From NCBI RefSeq assembly GCF_000708715.2, contig NZ_JENB01000007.1:1-64000 (forward strand): a DNA stretch of 64,000 bases. The letters run 5' to 3'. The notes beneath the pieces were generated by a model that had not been told where the DNA came from, did no database searches, and saw only the letters and a program-made list of their open reading frames with translations. A program made the position numbers and the translations under genes. The stretch comes from Pseudomonas putida W15Oct28 (GTDB lineage Bacteria > Pseudomonadota > Gammaproteobacteria > Pseudomonadales > Pseudomonadaceae). Each line of letters begins with the position of its first letter. Position 1 is the first letter of the stretch. Below are positions 37,590 through 47,180 of this stretch, piece by piece.

Positions 37590-37620
37590 CTGCCCCGGCC
37601 CTCGTGCCGGGGCAGTTCCT
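37590..37620 (+). terminator. Hairpin after metG
   Basis: CTGCCCCGGC-CCTCGT-GCCGGGGCAG followed by TTCCTTCT. It may terminate metG and separate it from the rnf genes downstream. Confidence 0.65.
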
Positions 37621-37672
37621 TCTGCGCCTTGCTTGCCGGACAATCACCCTGATTCCCGGCTATCGTCATCTC

Positions 37673-38221
37673 ATGAGCGACTACATCCTGGTCCTGATCA
37701 GCGCCGCGCTGGTCAATCACCTGTGCCTGCTACAACCGTCAGCCCCCAGGTTGCACCTGCATGTGCACGGACTGGCCTGCGCGCTGTGCATTGCGCTGGG
37801 CGTGGTCGGTGCCCAGATGGTGATGCGAGGGGTGCTTACCCCGTTGCACAGCCACGACCTTGCCCTGTTCGTGCTATTGCCCTGGCTGGCATTGCTTGCC
37901 TGGGGTGTGCCGTGGCTGCTGGCCAAATGGCGCCCCGCCTGGCCCGTAACGGGCTTGCCAGCCCTGCTCTTGAGCAATGCCGCAGCGCTGGGGCTGGCGC
38001 TTCAGCAGGCCAGCGACGACAGCACCTGGCCAGCCACGCTGCTGCAAGCCTTGCTGGCCGGTGTAGGCTTCTGGCTGGCGCTGGTCTTGTTCGCCGACCT
38101 GCGCCAGCGCAGTGCCCATGCCGATATCCCCGGCGTGCTGCGCGGCCTGCCCATCGAACTGATCGGTGCCGGGGTAATGGCCATGGCGTTTTCCGGTTTC
38201 AATGGATTGTTTGCACAATGA
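37673..38221 (+). CDS. rnfA: RnfA-like membrane protein, iron-sulfur cysteines missing
   Basis: A 182-residue, six-helix protein aligned with RnfA/RsxA/NqrE (MSDYILVLISAALVN start; FADLRQRSAHADIPGVLRGLPIELI end). In RnfA the half of a membrane [2Fe-2S] site is formed by Cys in LGLCPF and in TTNCAVLG. Here the aligned residues are Arg26 and Ala103 (LSNAAALG). The protein is thus unlikely to bind the cluster as normal RnfA does. First gene of a coupled set rnfA-D-G-E; rnfB and rnfC do not occur in this window. Confidence 0.8.
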   Translation: MSDYILVLISAALVNHLCLLQPSAPRLHLHVHGLACALCIALGVVGAQMVMRGVLTPLHSHDLALFVLLPWLALLAWGVPWLLAKWRPAWPVTGLPALLLSNAAALGLALQQASDDSTWPATLLQALLAGVGFWLALVLFADLRQRSAHADIPGVLRGLPIELIGAGVMAMAFSGFNGLFAQ

Positions 38222-39192
38222 ATACCAGCCCCGACCCGCGGCTACGTACCAGCATGGGCCTGGTCTTGCTGGCCTGCATACCTGGCCTGCTGACACTGCT
38301 GTGGCTGCACGGCTGGGGGTTGCTGGTGAACCTGTTGCTCTGCGCCAGTGCCGCCTTGCTGGGCGAAACCCTGCTGCTGGTGATGCGCGGGCAACCGCCG
38401 AAGCCGGCGCTGAGCGATGGCAGCGCACTGGTCACCGCCGTCTTGCTGGCATGTGCCCTGCCCACCCTGGCCCCCTGGTGGTTGCCTGTGGTCGCCACCA
38501 GCGTTGCCATCGGCATCGGCAAGCAGGCCTTTGGCGGTGTCGGACGCAACCTGTTCAACCCGGCGATGGTCGGCTATGCCTTCGTATTGCTGAGCTTTCC
38601 GTTGCAGATGAACCATTGGCCAGGGCCTGCACCTGGCCTGCTGGACAGCCTGCAGCAGGTGTTTGCGGGTGGCGAACACATCGATGCCTGGGCCCGGCCT
38701 ACGCTGCTGGACGGCCTGCGCCACAACCGCAGCCTCACCATTGACGAGCTGTTCGCCAGTCACCCGGGGTTCGGCAGTATTGGCGGCAGGGGCAGCGAAT
38801 GGGCCAACCTGGCGTTCCTGCTTGGCGGCCTGTTCCTGCTGCAGCGCAAGGTGATCAGCTGGCATGCGCCTGCGGGCTTGCTGGCAGGGCTATTCGTTTT
38901 CAGCCTGTTGGGCTGGAACGGTTCGGGGTCGGATTCCAACGGTTCACCCTTGCTGCACCTGTTCTCCGGGTCGACCATGCTGGCGGCGTTCTTCATTGCC
39001 ACCGAGCCCGTCTCCGGCCCCAAAAATGAGTGGGCCAGGCTGTGCTTCGGCCTGGGAGCCGGGCTGCTGATCTACCTGATTCGCACCTGGGGCAGCTACC
39101 CGGATGGCACGGCATTCGCCATCCTGCTGATGAACCTCGTGGCACCGAGCCTTGAGCGCCTGGCCCAGCAGCGTCAGCAGGCCACCCGATGA
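38218..39192 (+). CDS. rnfD: RnfD-like membrane subunit
   Basis: A 324-residue integral membrane subunit with RnfD features (GVGRNLFNPAMVGYAFVLLSFPLQM and HLFSGSTMLAAFFIATEPVSGP). The covalent FMN attachment motif of the family, (S/T)xATP, reads ARPTL here: the Thr is kept at residue 162, but the preceding Ala is Pro and the following Pro is Leu. Starts with ATGA overlapping the rnfA stop. Confidence 0.82.
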   Translation: MNTSPDPRLRTSMGLVLLACIPGLLTLLWLHGWGLLVNLLLCASAALLGETLLLVMRGQPPKPALSDGSALVTAVLLACALPTLAPWWLPVVATSVAIGIGKQAFGGVGRNLFNPAMVGYAFVLLSFPLQMNHWPGPAPGLLDSLQQVFAGGEHIDAWARPTLLDGLRHNRSLTIDELFASHPGFGSIGGRGSEWANLAFLLGGLFLLQRKVISWHAPAGLLAGLFVFSLLGWNGSGSDSNGSPLLHLFSGSTMLAAFFIATEPVSGPKNEWARLCFGLGAGLLIYLIRTWGSYPDGTAFAILLMNLVAPSLERLAQQRQQATR

Positions 39193-39791
39193 ACCGCCTG
39201 GCGCGTGATGCAGGCCTGCTGTTGCTGACCGGGGCACTGGCTGTGTCTGCCACGCTGACATGGCGACAATGGACCAGTACTGCCATTGCCAGCGCCGAGA
39301 AGCAACTGCAAAGCCGACAGCGACTGGCGGTGCTGCCTGAAGACAGTTACGACAACCAGCCACTGGACACCCCCTTGCCAAGGCCCGCCGCCCAGCGGCC
39401 AAACAGTCGTATCCTGGCGGCTTACCGGGCCACGCAGGCAGGTGAGCCAACCGCAATCATCCTGATCACCCAGGCCCAAGGCTATGCCGGGCCGATCGTG
39501 CTGAGCATTGCCATCGCTACAGACGGCCGGCTGATCGGCAGCCAAGTGGTCGAGCAACAGGAAAGCCCGGGGTTGGGCGCACGCCTGGGAGACCCGCAGG
39601 TGCACTGGTTGGGGCAGTTTGCCAACCGTCGGCTGGGCGACCACTGGGCGCTGAAGCGGGACCAGGGCGACTTTGACCAACTGGCCGGCGCAACCGTGAC
39701 CTCACGGGCGGTGATCACAGCATTGCAGGAGGCCCTGAGCTACTTCGATGAGCAGCGCGGCATGCTGCTGGAGGGGACCCCGCATGAATAG
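39189..39791 (+). CDS. rnfG: RnfG-like FMN-binding subunit
   Basis: A 200-residue periplasmic subunit with an N-terminal anchor helix and one FMN-binding domain. The flavin attachment signature AGATVTS (residues 166-172) is intact, as is the GYAGPIVLSIAI strand pair. It should accept electrons through a threonine-linked FMN. It overlaps the rnfD stop by 4 bp (ATGA). Confidence 0.85.
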   Translation: MNRLARDAGLLLLTGALAVSATLTWRQWTSTAIASAEKQLQSRQRLAVLPEDSYDNQPLDTPLPRPAAQRPNSRILAAYRATQAGEPTAIILITQAQGYAGPIVLSIAIATDGRLIGSQVVEQQESPGLGARLGDPQVHWLGQFANRRLGDHWALKRDQGDFDQLAGATVTSRAVITALQEALSYFDEQRGMLLEGTPHE

Positions 39792-40308
39792 CGTCTACTG
39801 GCTGGCAGCAAGCCTCGTGCCCGTACTGGGCGCCACCGGGACGCTGCGCGAGGGCGCCGCCATCGGCGTGTGCGCGATCGTGATGAGCAGCCTGCACCAG
39901 GTGTTGCTGGCACCCTTGCGCCAGCGGCTGGCCAGCTGGGCATACGTGCTGGCAAGCCTGCTGCTGTTGGCCGCCCTGGCAAGCTGCCTGCAGCTGGCCC
40001 TGCGTGCGTGGCTGCTGCCACTGGCCATTGCCCTGGGCCACTATCCCGCACTGCTGTGCCTGCCATGCCTGGCTTACGACCACCTGCTTCCCCGCCAGGG
40101 CCGCTGGCGCCTGCTCGCCAGGCACCTTGGCGCTGTGCTTGCCGTCTGCCTGCTGCTCGGCGCCAGTCGCCAAGGGTTGGCCGAGCTGACCGGCCTGCAC
40201 CTGGCCAGCCTGGCCCCCGGCGCGCTGCTACTGCTCGGACTGCTGCTGGCCTTGTACAATCGTCTGCGTCCGGGCCCCGCCCACCCACGTCGTCAAGGAA
40301 AGCTCTGA
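39784..40308 (+). CDS. rnfE: RnfE-like membrane protein, shortened
   Basis: A 174-residue protein, shorter than typical RnfE/RsxE (about 230). It aligns with RnfE over SLVPVLGATGTLREGAAIG, where the conserved Cys is Val12, and over LGHYPALLCLPC, where Cys95 matches the second cluster ligand. Its last ten residues are basic. It overlaps rnfG by 8 bp and ends 4 bp before nth. Confidence 0.72.
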   Translation: MNSVYWLAASLVPVLGATGTLREGAAIGVCAIVMSSLHQVLLAPLRQRLASWAYVLASLLLLAALASCLQLALRAWLLPLAIALGHYPALLCLPCLAYDHLLPRQGRWRLLARHLGAVLAVCLLLGASRQGLAELTGLHLASLAPGALLLLGLLLALYNRLRPGPAHPRRQGKL

Positions 40309-40312
40309 TTTC

Positions 40313-40951
40313 ATGAATGCCGCCAAACGCCTGGAGATCTTTCGCAGGCTGCACGAAGACAACCCCGACCCCAAGACAGAACTGGCCTACACCACCCCGT
40401 TCGAACTGCTGGTCGCCGTGACGTTGTCTGCGCAATCCACCGACGTCGGCGTCAACAAGGCCACCGCCCGCCTGTTCCCCGTCGCCAACACCCCCGAGGC
40501 CATCCATGCCCTGGGCGTTGCAGGCCTGAGCGAATACATCAAGACCATCGGGCTTTACAACAGCAAGGCCAAGAACGTCATCGAAGCCTGCCGGCTGCTC
40601 ATAGAGCAGCACGGCAGCCAGGTACCGCAAACCCGCGAAGCGCTGGAGGCACTGCCCGGCGTGGGCCGCAAGACTGCCAACGTGGTGCTTAACACTGCAT
40701 TCCGCCAACCGACCATGGCGGTGGATACCCATATCTTCCGGGTCAGCAACCGCACGGGCATTGCGCCAGGCAAGACGGTGCTGGAGGTGGAGAAGAAGCT
40801 GGTCAAGTTCGTGCCCAAGGATTACCTGCTCGACGCCCATCACTGGTTGATCCTGCACGGGCGCTATGTGTGCCAGGCACGCAAGCCAAGGTGTGGCAGT
40901 TGCCGCATCGAAGACTTGTGCGAATACAAGCACAAGACCAGCGACGATTGA
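40313..40951 (+). CDS. nth: Endonuclease III
   Basis: A 212-residue DNA glycosylase/AP lyase acting on oxidised pyrimidines. The helix-hairpin-helix LPGVGRKTANVV contains the catalytic Lys, the catalytic Asp follows in VDTHIFRV, and the [4Fe-4S] loop is CQARKPRCGSCRIEDLC. It is the last gene after the rnf set, as in other Pseudomonas. Confidence 0.96.
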   Translation: MNAAKRLEIFRRLHEDNPDPKTELAYTTPFELLVAVTLSAQSTDVGVNKATARLFPVANTPEAIHALGVAGLSEYIKTIGLYNSKAKNVIEACRLLIEQHGSQVPQTREALEALPGVGRKTANVVLNTAFRQPTMAVDTHIFRVSNRTGIAPGKTVLEVEKKLVKFVPKDYLLDAHHWLILHGRYVCQARKPRCGSCRIEDLCEYKHKTSDD

Positions 40952-41055
40952 GCCGATAGCTCAAAACCACTGGCGGCGATTGAAAAAATCTTTTTTACCA
41001 GCGTCTGCTTTCTGGTTATAAGGACGGCCAATGGCCCCTTGGCTTGGAGCGACTC

Positions 41056-41232
41056 ATGAGCACCGATAAAGACGACCTGTCGATCGAAGATGATTTTGTT
41101 GCCACAGAAGATGAAGCGGAACCACAGGTGGAAACCGCAAAGACCAACCTGAGCAAACGCCGCACCATCGACAACATGCTGGAAGAACGGCGCCTGCAAA
41201 AGCAGCTGGCCGATTTCGACTACGACCTGTAG
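41056..41232 (+). CDS. PA3496-type small protein
   Basis: A 58-residue acidic N-terminal and basic C-terminal protein (KRRTIDNMLEERRLQKQLADFDYDL). Similar small proteins (PA3496 in P. aeruginosa) lie next to nth. GGAG occurs about eight bases before this ATG, so it is preferred over the ATG at 41044. Function unknown. Confidence 0.65.
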   Translation: MSTDKDDLSIEDDFVATEDEAEPQVETAKTNLSKRRTIDNMLEERRLQKQLADFDYDL

Positions 41233-41250
41233 CGCTGCTCTGGAGCCCTG

Positions 41251-41277
41251 GCAAAGCCTCCTGACGGGAGGCTTTGC
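41251..41277. terminator. Hairpin between PA3496-type gene and response regulator
   Basis: GCAAAGCCTCC and GGAGGCTTTGC form a perfect 11-bp stem between convergent genes. No T-run is present. Confidence 0.55.
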
Positions 41278-41287
41278 GGCCTGGCAG

Positions 41288-41911
41288 TCAGTTCAGACCT
41301 TGCCGCTGCGCCAGTTCGATCAGGTCAACCAGCGACCGCGCATTGAGCTTGAGCAATAGCCGGGACTTGTAGGTACTGACCGTCTTGTTGCTGAGGAACA
41401 TGCTGTCGGCAATTTCCTTGTTCGAGCGCCCCCGCGCCAGCTGCTGCAACACGGTCATCTCGCGCGCCGAAAGACGGTTGACCATATCCGTCTCGCTACC
41501 CCCTCCCCTACCGCGCGACGCATGCAAGGCCTGGTTGGGGAAGTAGCTGTATCCTGACAACACGGCCTTGATGGCGCTCAGCAGCTCGGTCAGTTCCTGC
41601 TGCTTGCACACGTAACCCGATGCCCCCGCCTGCATGCAGCGCATCGAGAAGTTGCCGGGGGCCTGCGACGTCAGCACCAGCACTTTGCTGCCTGGGCTGA
41701 ACGTCGCCATGCGCGCGATCACCTCCAGGCCATCAAGCCTGGGGATGCCAATATCGAGCACCACGATATCCGGCAGGTGTTGCCGTGTGAGTTGCAGTGC
41801 AGCCACCCCGTTGTCGGTTTCCGCCACCACGTCATACCCATGCCGCTCCATCAGCATGCGCACGGCCAGGCGTATGACCGGATGATCATCCACGATAAGC
41901 ACTTTATTCAT
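41288..41911 (-). CDS. NarL/FixJ-type response regulator (orphan)
   Basis: A 207-residue two-component response regulator: receiver domain with DDH (residues 8-10), phospho-acceptor Asp53 in VVLDIG and Lys near VLVLTSQ, followed by a LuxR HTH (LSAREMTVLQQLARGRSNKEIADSMFLSNKTVSTYKSRLL). It resembles the BvgA/EvgA subgroup. No histidine kinase lies in the neighbourhood. Target genes unknown. Confidence 0.9.
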   Translation of the reverse strand: MNKVLIVDDHPVIRLAVRMLMERHGYDVVAETDNGVAALQLTRQHLPDIVVLDIGIPRLDGLEVIARMATFSPGSKVLVLTSQAPGNFSMRCMQAGASGYVCKQQELTELLSAIKAVLSGYSYFPNQALHASRGRGGGSETDMVNRLSAREMTVLQQLARGRSNKEIADSMFLSNKTVSTYKSRLLLKLNARSLVDLIELAQRQGLN

Positions 41912-42281
41912 GCGATATCCATTGATTCATTATTTTTGCTTTGGCACGCCACGATAACCGACAGGGCGCCCGATGGCGCGGCGAATTGCCAGCGAAACTC
42001 ATGAGCAGATGAAACTTACAGTACTTACAGAAATTTCCTACAAATAACTGCTGCAGTTGTAACAACTAACTTCTTTATTACCAAACTGACGGTATCACCC
42101 GACTGCAAGTTCACACCAGTTGAAAACTGACACCCACTTGAGGAAAGATCCAATTCAAACAACGTGAAAAATCAAGGTGGCCAGGCTATCTGCCGATTAT
42201 TCCTCGCCAGGAAATCAGTCCAGTCTTTAGTTGAGCCCAACGCTCAGGTATAGATGGGCAAAACCGCTGGAGACGGCCCAA
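41912..42281. other. AT-rich divergent intergenic region
   Basis: A 370-bp gap between the response regulator and the two-helix membrane protein gene, notably richer in A/T than its surroundings. It contains a 13-bp palindrome AACTGCTGCAGTT (42046-42058) and direct ACAGTACTTACAG-like repeats. No RNA gene or further open frame is evident. It probably holds the promoters of both genes. Confidence 0.5.
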
Positions 42282-42764
42282 ATGACTCAAGCACAACCTA
42301 TCGCCCCGCTGACGATCATTGCCATCTTCGCGGGGATTATCGAAGCCTCCGCCCTTGCGACACTTCCGTTTCTCAGCGAATCCAGCCAAAAACTCTACAC
42401 CTGGTTTCTGGTGGGCTTCCCGTTCTTTCTCACCGCACTGTTCTTCCTCACGCTTAATTTCAACTACAAGTCGTTCTACGGCCCATCACCTGGCAGAACG
42501 GCGGATGACAACACGCCGATACCGAACAACGTGACCACTCCTGCCATGACCAACGATGCCCGCGAAACGGCCAAAGGTGAGCCAGTCACATTCATGTTTT
42601 CCGGCCCCGACGCCAACCGCATGCTGGAACAGCAACTCCTGTCAGCACTTGCCCACCCCCCCAAGCCAGCGCGCACCTGGCGCTTTTGCAATCTGGACAG
42701 GCGTCAATGTGCGCAGCTGTCGATCAGCGCACTTGAGGACAACGTAGTGAACGACGAGCGCTGA
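42282..42764 (+). CDS. Two-helix membrane protein, unknown function
   Basis: A 160-residue protein: two transmembrane helices (IIAIFAGIIEASALATLPFL and WFLVGFPFFLTALFFLTLNF) and a polar cytoplasmic C-terminal part with no recognisable motif. The start has GGAGA about nine bases upstream. It is followed by a strong terminator and convergent with argG. Confidence 0.6.
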   Translation: MTQAQPIAPLTIIAIFAGIIEASALATLPFLSESSQKLYTWFLVGFPFFLTALFFLTLNFNYKSFYGPSPGRTADDNTPIPNNVTTPAMTNDARETAKGEPVTFMFSGPDANRMLEQQLLSALAHPPKPARTWRFCNLDRRQCAQLSISALEDNVVNDER

Positions 42765-42788
42765 ACACCCGGACTTTTCTGCGCCCAT

Positions 42789-42817
42789 AAAAAAACCCCG
42801 GCCTGAGCCGGGGTTTC
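42789..42817. terminator. Bidirectional terminator before argG end
   Basis: AAACCCCGGCCTGAGCCGGGGTTT between flanking A- and T-rich ends; it can serve both argG (minus) and the upstream plus-strand gene. Confidence 0.88.
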
Positions 42818-42835
42818 TACGACACGTGCCAGCAA

Positions 42836-44053
42836 TCAGAGCAGCGAACGGCCCTTGTTGGCAGCAATGCGCATGCGCAGTGCGTTCAGCTTGATGAAGC
42901 CGGCCGCGTCTGCCTGGTTGTAGGCGCCGCCATCTTCCTCGAAGGTGGCGATGTTGGCATCGAACAGCGAGTCGTCCGACTGGCGGCCGACCACGGTCAC
43001 GTTGCCCTTGTACAGCTTCAGGCGGACCACACCATTCACGTTGACCTGCGAGGCGTCGATCATCTGTTGCAGCATCAGACGCTCCGGGCTCCACCAGTAG
43101 CCGGTGTAGATCAGGCTGGCGTACTTCGGCATCAGCTCATCCTTCAGGTGAGCGACTTCGCGGTCCAGGGTGATCGACTCGATGGCACGGTGGGCCTTGA
43201 GCATGATGGTGCCGCCTGGGGTTTCGTAGCAGCCACGCGACTTCATGCCGACGTAACGGTTCTCGACGATGTCCAGGCGGCCGATGCCGTTGGCACCGCC
43301 GATACGGTTCAGGTCGGCCAGGACGGTGGCCGGAGTCTTGTCGACGCCGTCGATGGCAACGATGTCACCGTTACGGTAGGTCAGCTCGATGTAGGTCGCC
43401 TGGTCCGGGGCGTTCTCAGGCGAGACGCTCCATTTCCACATGTCTTCTTCGTGCTCGGTCCAGGTATCTTCCAGGACACCGCCTTCGTAGGAAATGTGCA
43501 GCAGGTTGGCGTCCATCGAGTACGGCGACTTCTTCTTGCCGTGGCGCTCGATCGGGATGCCGTGCTGCTCGGCGTAGTCCATCAGTTTTTCGCGGGACAG
43601 CAGGTCCCACTCACGCCACGGGGCGATGACTTTGACGCCTGGTTTCAGGGCGTAGGCACCCAGCTCGAAACGCACCTGGTCGTTGCCTTTGCCGGTGGCG
43701 CCATGGGAAATGGCGTCAGCGCCGGTTTCGTTGGCGATTTCGATCAGGCGCTTGGCGATCAGCGGGCGGGCGATGGAAGTACCCAGCAGGTACTCGCCTT
43801 CGTAGACGGTGTTGGCGCGGAACATCGGGAACACGAAATCACGCACGAATTCTTCGCGCAGGTCGTCGATGTAGATCTCTTTAACACCCATTGCCTGGGC
43901 CTTGGCACGGGCCGGCTCGACCTCTTCGCCCTGACCCAGGTCAGCGGTGAAGGTCACCACTTCGCAGTTGTAGGTATCCTGCAGCCACTTGAGAATCACC
44001 GAAGTATCAAGGCCGCCGGAATACGCCAGTACGACCTTTTTTACGTCCGCCAT
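42836..44053 (-). CDS. argG: Argininosuccinate synthase
   Basis: A 405-residue enzyme joining citrulline and aspartate with ATP in arginine synthesis. The PP-loop AYSGGLDTS is at residues 10-18. [17 protein letters not shown] and [12 protein letters not shown] are further family blocks. The ATG at 44053 is chosen ([14 protein letters not shown]) with GGAGTG a few bases upstream; the frame's upstream extension overlaps motY and lacks coding signal. Confidence 0.97.
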   Translation of the reverse strand: MADVKKVVLAYSGGLDTSVILKWLQDTYNCEVVTFTADLGQGEEVEPARAKAQAMGVKEIYIDDLREEFVRDFVFPMFRANTVYEGEYLLGTSIARPLIAKRLIEIANETGADAISHGATGKGNDQVRFELGAYALKPGVKVIAPWREWDLLSREKLMDYAEQHGIPIERHGKKKSPYSMDANLLHISYEGGVLEDTWTEHEEDMWKWSVSPENAPDQATYIELTYRNGDIVAIDGVDKTPATVLADLNRIGGANGIGRLDIVENRYVGMKSRGCYETPGGTIMLKAHRAIESITLDREVAHLKDELMPKYASLIYTGYWWSPERLMLQQMIDASQVNVNGVVRLKLYKGNVTVVGRQSDDSLFDANIATFEEDGGAYNQADAAGFIKLNALRMRIAANKGRSLL

Positions 44054-44213
44054 GCCATCACTCCACGGGGTTGTACGGAAAGGCATCGATTCTAACGGCC
44101 TTGCGGATAAATTTACAGTGGGGCGACAGCTTCTGACGACAAAGCGACAGGAACTGTCGGAAGGGCGACGGGTACATGCCTCAACATTTTTAGCACCCAG
44201 GGCCACACGGATC

Positions 44214-45173
44214 TCAGGGCGCCTTCGCCCCCGGCGCGGCAGCAGCCGGGCTGGCGGGGGCTGGGGCCGGAGCGGCAGGCGCCGCTGGCTCAACCGGTTT
44301 TTCCACCGGTTTCACAACCACCGTAATCTGGTCCAGCTCGATATTCACCCGCCGATTACGCGCCCGGTTGGCAGCACTGTTGTTCTTCACTAGCGGATAC
44401 TGCTCACCATGGAAGCGCACGATGATCTGGTCTTCCGCCACGCCATGGGCCTTGAAGTAGTCAGCCACCGCCAGCGCGCGACGACGCGACAGGTCACGAT
44501 TGGTCAGGCGGTTGCCACTGTTGTCGGAGTGGCCGTCGAGCTCGATGTGGTTCACCGTCGGGTCGGCCTTCATGTAATCGAGGATCACATCCAGCCGTGC
44601 ACGCGCCGACGCGTCCAGATCGGTGCCGCCCCCCGGGAAGCCCACCTGGGTCTGTCGCACCTGATCGTAATTCATCGGCAGCAGCTTGCTGGCACAGGCC
44701 TGGTAGTCGCCGTAGGCCTTGGCGAAGCTGACCGGCAGCACGCGCACTTCCATCGGCCTGCCGGCCTCACCGGTGTAGTTGCGTACCACGGTGCTGCGCC
44801 CGTCGAGCAAGCCGTTGATCAGGCGGCTGGCCTGGCCTTGGGAGGAACTGAACAGCACACCGGTGCGGGCCATGCGCACGCTGCCCAGGTTGATATCACC
44901 CCGCCCAGGCTGCCACGGCGCCGCTGCCGCCAGCAGGCTGGCTGTACCTGCACCCAGTACGTTGCTGTCCGAACGCAGCTGGAACACCGGCTGCTCACCT
45001 GCCCGGCGCACGAACTCGCCGCTGCCAAAACCTTCTATTGGCTGGATCAGACGACACTCGAACTGGTCACCCTCGACCTTCCAGGCAATGTTCTCCATGC
45101 GCGTCTGGAAAGTCAGTGCGCCGGCCGGCAGGCTGGCGAACAGGGTCAACAGGGTTAGGTAACGCTGGCGCAC
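44214..45173 (-). CDS. motY: Flagellar motor protein MotY (OmpA-like)
   Basis: A 319-residue periplasmic protein with a signal peptide ([19 protein letters not shown]), an N-terminal MotY-specific domain ([25 protein letters not shown]) and a C-terminal OmpA peptidoglycan-binding domain ([23 protein letters not shown]). The tail after residue 270 is Pro/Ala-rich. MotY forms the T ring around the flagellar stator. The GTG at 45173 is preferred since TGGAG lies about seven bases upstream. The argG-motY-pyrC-rnt order is shared across Pseudomonas. Confidence 0.88.
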   Translation of the reverse strand: MRQRYLTLLTLFASLPAGALTFQTRMENIAWKVEGDQFECRLIQPIEGFGSGEFVRRAGEQPVFQLRSDSNVLGAGTASLLAAAAPWQPGRGDINLGSVRMARTGVLFSSSQGQASRLINGLLDGRSTVVRNYTGEAGRPMEVRVLPVSFAKAYGDYQACASKLLPMNYDQVRQTQVGFPGGGTDLDASARARLDVILDYMKADPTVNHIELDGHSDNSGNRLTNRDLSRRRALAVADYFKAHGVAEDQIIVRFHGEQYPLVKNNSAANRARNRRVNIELDQITVVVKPVEKPVEPAAPAAPAPAPASPAAAAPGAKAP

Positions 45174-45303
45174 GGGCGGCTCCACAAATTCTGACGGCTT
45201 ACCTGCAGGCTATCGGACGCCTGCCGGAAAACTTGATAGCCGTGCTCGCCCCAGGGTTTTCCGGTAGCATTGGGGCTTGAGTTCGACCCGCCTGGAATCC
45301 CCA

Positions 45304-46350
45304 ATGTCCGATCGCCTGACCCTCCTGCGCCCCGACGACTGGCACATCCATCTGCGCGATGGTGCCGTCCTGCCCCACACCGTGGGCGACGTGGCGCGCA
45401 CCTTTGCCCGTGCCATCATCATGCCCAACCTGGTTCCTCCGGTGCGTAATGCCGACGAGGCCAGCGCCTACCGTGAGCGTATCCTGGCCGCCCGCCCTGC
45501 CGGCAGCCGCTTCGAGCCGCTGATGGTGCTGTACCTCACCGACCGCACCAGCCCCGAAGACATTCGCGCGGCCAAGGCCAGCGGTATCGTGTACGCCGCC
45601 AAACTGTACCCGGCTGGCGCCACCACCAACTCCGATTCAGGCGTGACCAGCATCGACAACATCTTCCCGGCCATCGAGGCGCTGGCGGACGTCGGCCTGC
45701 CACTGCTGGTGCACGGCGAAGTGACCCGTAGCGAGATCGACGTGTTCGACCGCGAGAAGCGCTTCATCGACGAGCACATGCGTCGCCTGGTCGAGCGGTT
45801 CCCGACGTTGAAAGTGGTGTTCGAGCACATCACCACCAGCGATGCCGCGCAGTTCGTCACCGAGGCTTCGGCCAACGTCGGCGCGACCATCACCGCGCAG
45901 CACCTGCTGTACAACCGCAACCACATGCTGGTTGGCGGCATTCGCCCGCACTTCTACTGCCTGCCGATCCTCAAGCGCAACACCCACCAGGTGGCGCTGC
46001 TGGACGCGGCCACCAGCGGTAACCCGAAGTTCTTCCTGGGCACCGACTCGGCGCCGCACGCCCGTCACGCCAAGGAAAACGCCTGCGGGTGCGCCGGTTG
46101 CTACACCGCCTATGCGGCCATCGAGATGTACGCCGAGGCGTTCGAGCAGCGTAACGCACTGGACAAGCTGGAAGGCTTTGCCAGCCTGCACGGTCCGGCC
46201 TTCTACGGCCTGCCGGCGAACACCGACACCATTACCCTGGTGCGTGAAGAATGGACCGCCCCTGACAGCCTGCCGTTTGGCGAGCAGACCGTAATTCCGC
46301 TGCGCGCCGGTGAAAAACTGCGCTGGCGCCTGCTGGAGGAAAACGCGTGA
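45304..46350 (+). CDS. pyrC: Dihydroorotase
   Basis: A 348-residue zinc amidohydrolase closing carbamoyl aspartate to dihydroorotate in pyrimidine synthesis. Seen are the HxH metal motif ([10 protein letters not shown]), the carboxylated lysine region [23 protein letters not shown], and the terminal [13 protein letters not shown]. The start [14 protein letters not shown] is chosen over the longer frame. Coupled to rnt by a GTGA overlap. Confidence 0.96.
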   Translation: MSDRLTLLRPDDWHIHLRDGAVLPHTVGDVARTFARAIIMPNLVPPVRNADEASAYRERILAARPAGSRFEPLMVLYLTDRTSPEDIRAAKASGIVYAAKLYPAGATTNSDSGVTSIDNIFPAIEALADVGLPLLVHGEVTRSEIDVFDREKRFIDEHMRRLVERFPTLKVVFEHITTSDAAQFVTEASANVGATITAQHLLYNRNHMLVGGIRPHFYCLPILKRNTHQVALLDAATSGNPKFFLGTDSAPHARHAKENACGCAGCYTAYAAIEMYAEAFEQRNALDKLEGFASLHGPAFYGLPANTDTITLVREEWTAPDSLPFGEQTVIPLRAGEKLRWRLLEENA

Positions 46351-47021
46351 GCGAAGAACTCTACGAAGACGACATGGACACCCAGGGCAGCAGCGGTTCG
46401 CGCCACCCGATGGCCGAACGCTTCCGCGGCTACCTGCCGGTAGTGGTGGATGTCGAGACAGGTGGTTTCAACAGTGCCACCGATGCCCTGCTGGAAATTG
46501 CCGCCGTCACGATCGGCATGGACGAGAAAGGTTTCCTGTTCCCCGAGCACACCTACTTCCATCGGGTGGAGCCGTTCGAGGGCGCCAATATCGAAGCCGC
46601 CGCGCTGGAGTTCACCGGCATCAAGCTGGACCACCCGCTGCGCATGGCCGTGAGCGAGGAAAGCGCGCTGACCGACATCTTCCGCGGCGTACGCAAGGCA
46701 CTCAAGGCCAATGGCTGCAAGCGGGCGATCCTGGTCGGCCACAACAGCAGCTTCGACCTGGGCTTCCTCAATGCGGCGGTGGCGCGCAACGACCTGAAGC
46801 GCAACCCGTTCCACCCGTTCTCGAGCTTCGACACCGCGACCCTCGCGGGCCTGGCGTATGGCCAGACCGTGCTTGCGCGTGCCTGCCAGAGCGCAGACAT
46901 CGACTTCGACGGGCGTGAGGCACATTCGGCGCGTTATGACACCGAGAAGACGGCCGAGCTGTTCTGCGGCATCGTCAACCGCTGGAAAGAGATGGGCGGC
47001 TGGCGCGATTTCAACGATTGA
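46347..47021 (+). CDS. rnt: Ribonuclease T
   Basis: A 224-residue DEDDh 3'-5' exoribonuclease that matures tRNA and rRNA ends. The residues VDVETGG (Asp, Glu), [10 protein letters not shown] (Asp), and the C-terminal [15 protein letters not shown] (His, Asp) are complete. GTG start overlapping pyrC stop. Confidence 0.95.
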   Translation: MSEELYEDDMDTQGSSGSRHPMAERFRGYLPVVVDVETGGFNSATDALLEIAAVTIGMDEKGFLFPEHTYFHRVEPFEGANIEAAALEFTGIKLDHPLRMAVSEESALTDIFRGVRKALKANGCKRAILVGHNSSFDLGFLNAAVARNDLKRNPFHPFSSFDTATLAGLAYGQTVLARACQSADIDFDGREAHSARYDTEKTAELFCGIVNRWKEMGGWRDFND

Positions 47022-47032
47022 TCTGCAAAAGT

Positions 47033-47120
47033 ATTCGCGGGCATGCCCGCTCCCACACGTTCACCTTTGCCTTCAGGCATGCAGAGAACCTGTGGGAGCG
47101 GGCGGGCCCGCGAAGAGGCC
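47033..47120. repeat. REP inverted pair
   Basis: The arms around TTCGCGGGCATGCCCGCTCCCACA and GTGGGAGCGGGCGGGCCCGCGAA are inverted copies between rnt and the peroxiredoxin gene. Confidence 0.88.
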
Positions 47121-47135
47121 GGCACAGAACGGCAC

Positions 47136-47166
47136 AAAAAAACCGGCCATGAAGGCCGGTTTTTTT
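47136..47166. terminator. Bidirectional terminator rnt / peroxiredoxin
   Basis: ACCGGCC-ATGAA-GGCCGGT with an A-run before and T-run after, between convergent genes. Confidence 0.88.
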
Positions 47167-47180
47167 ATGCGAGCGGCAAT

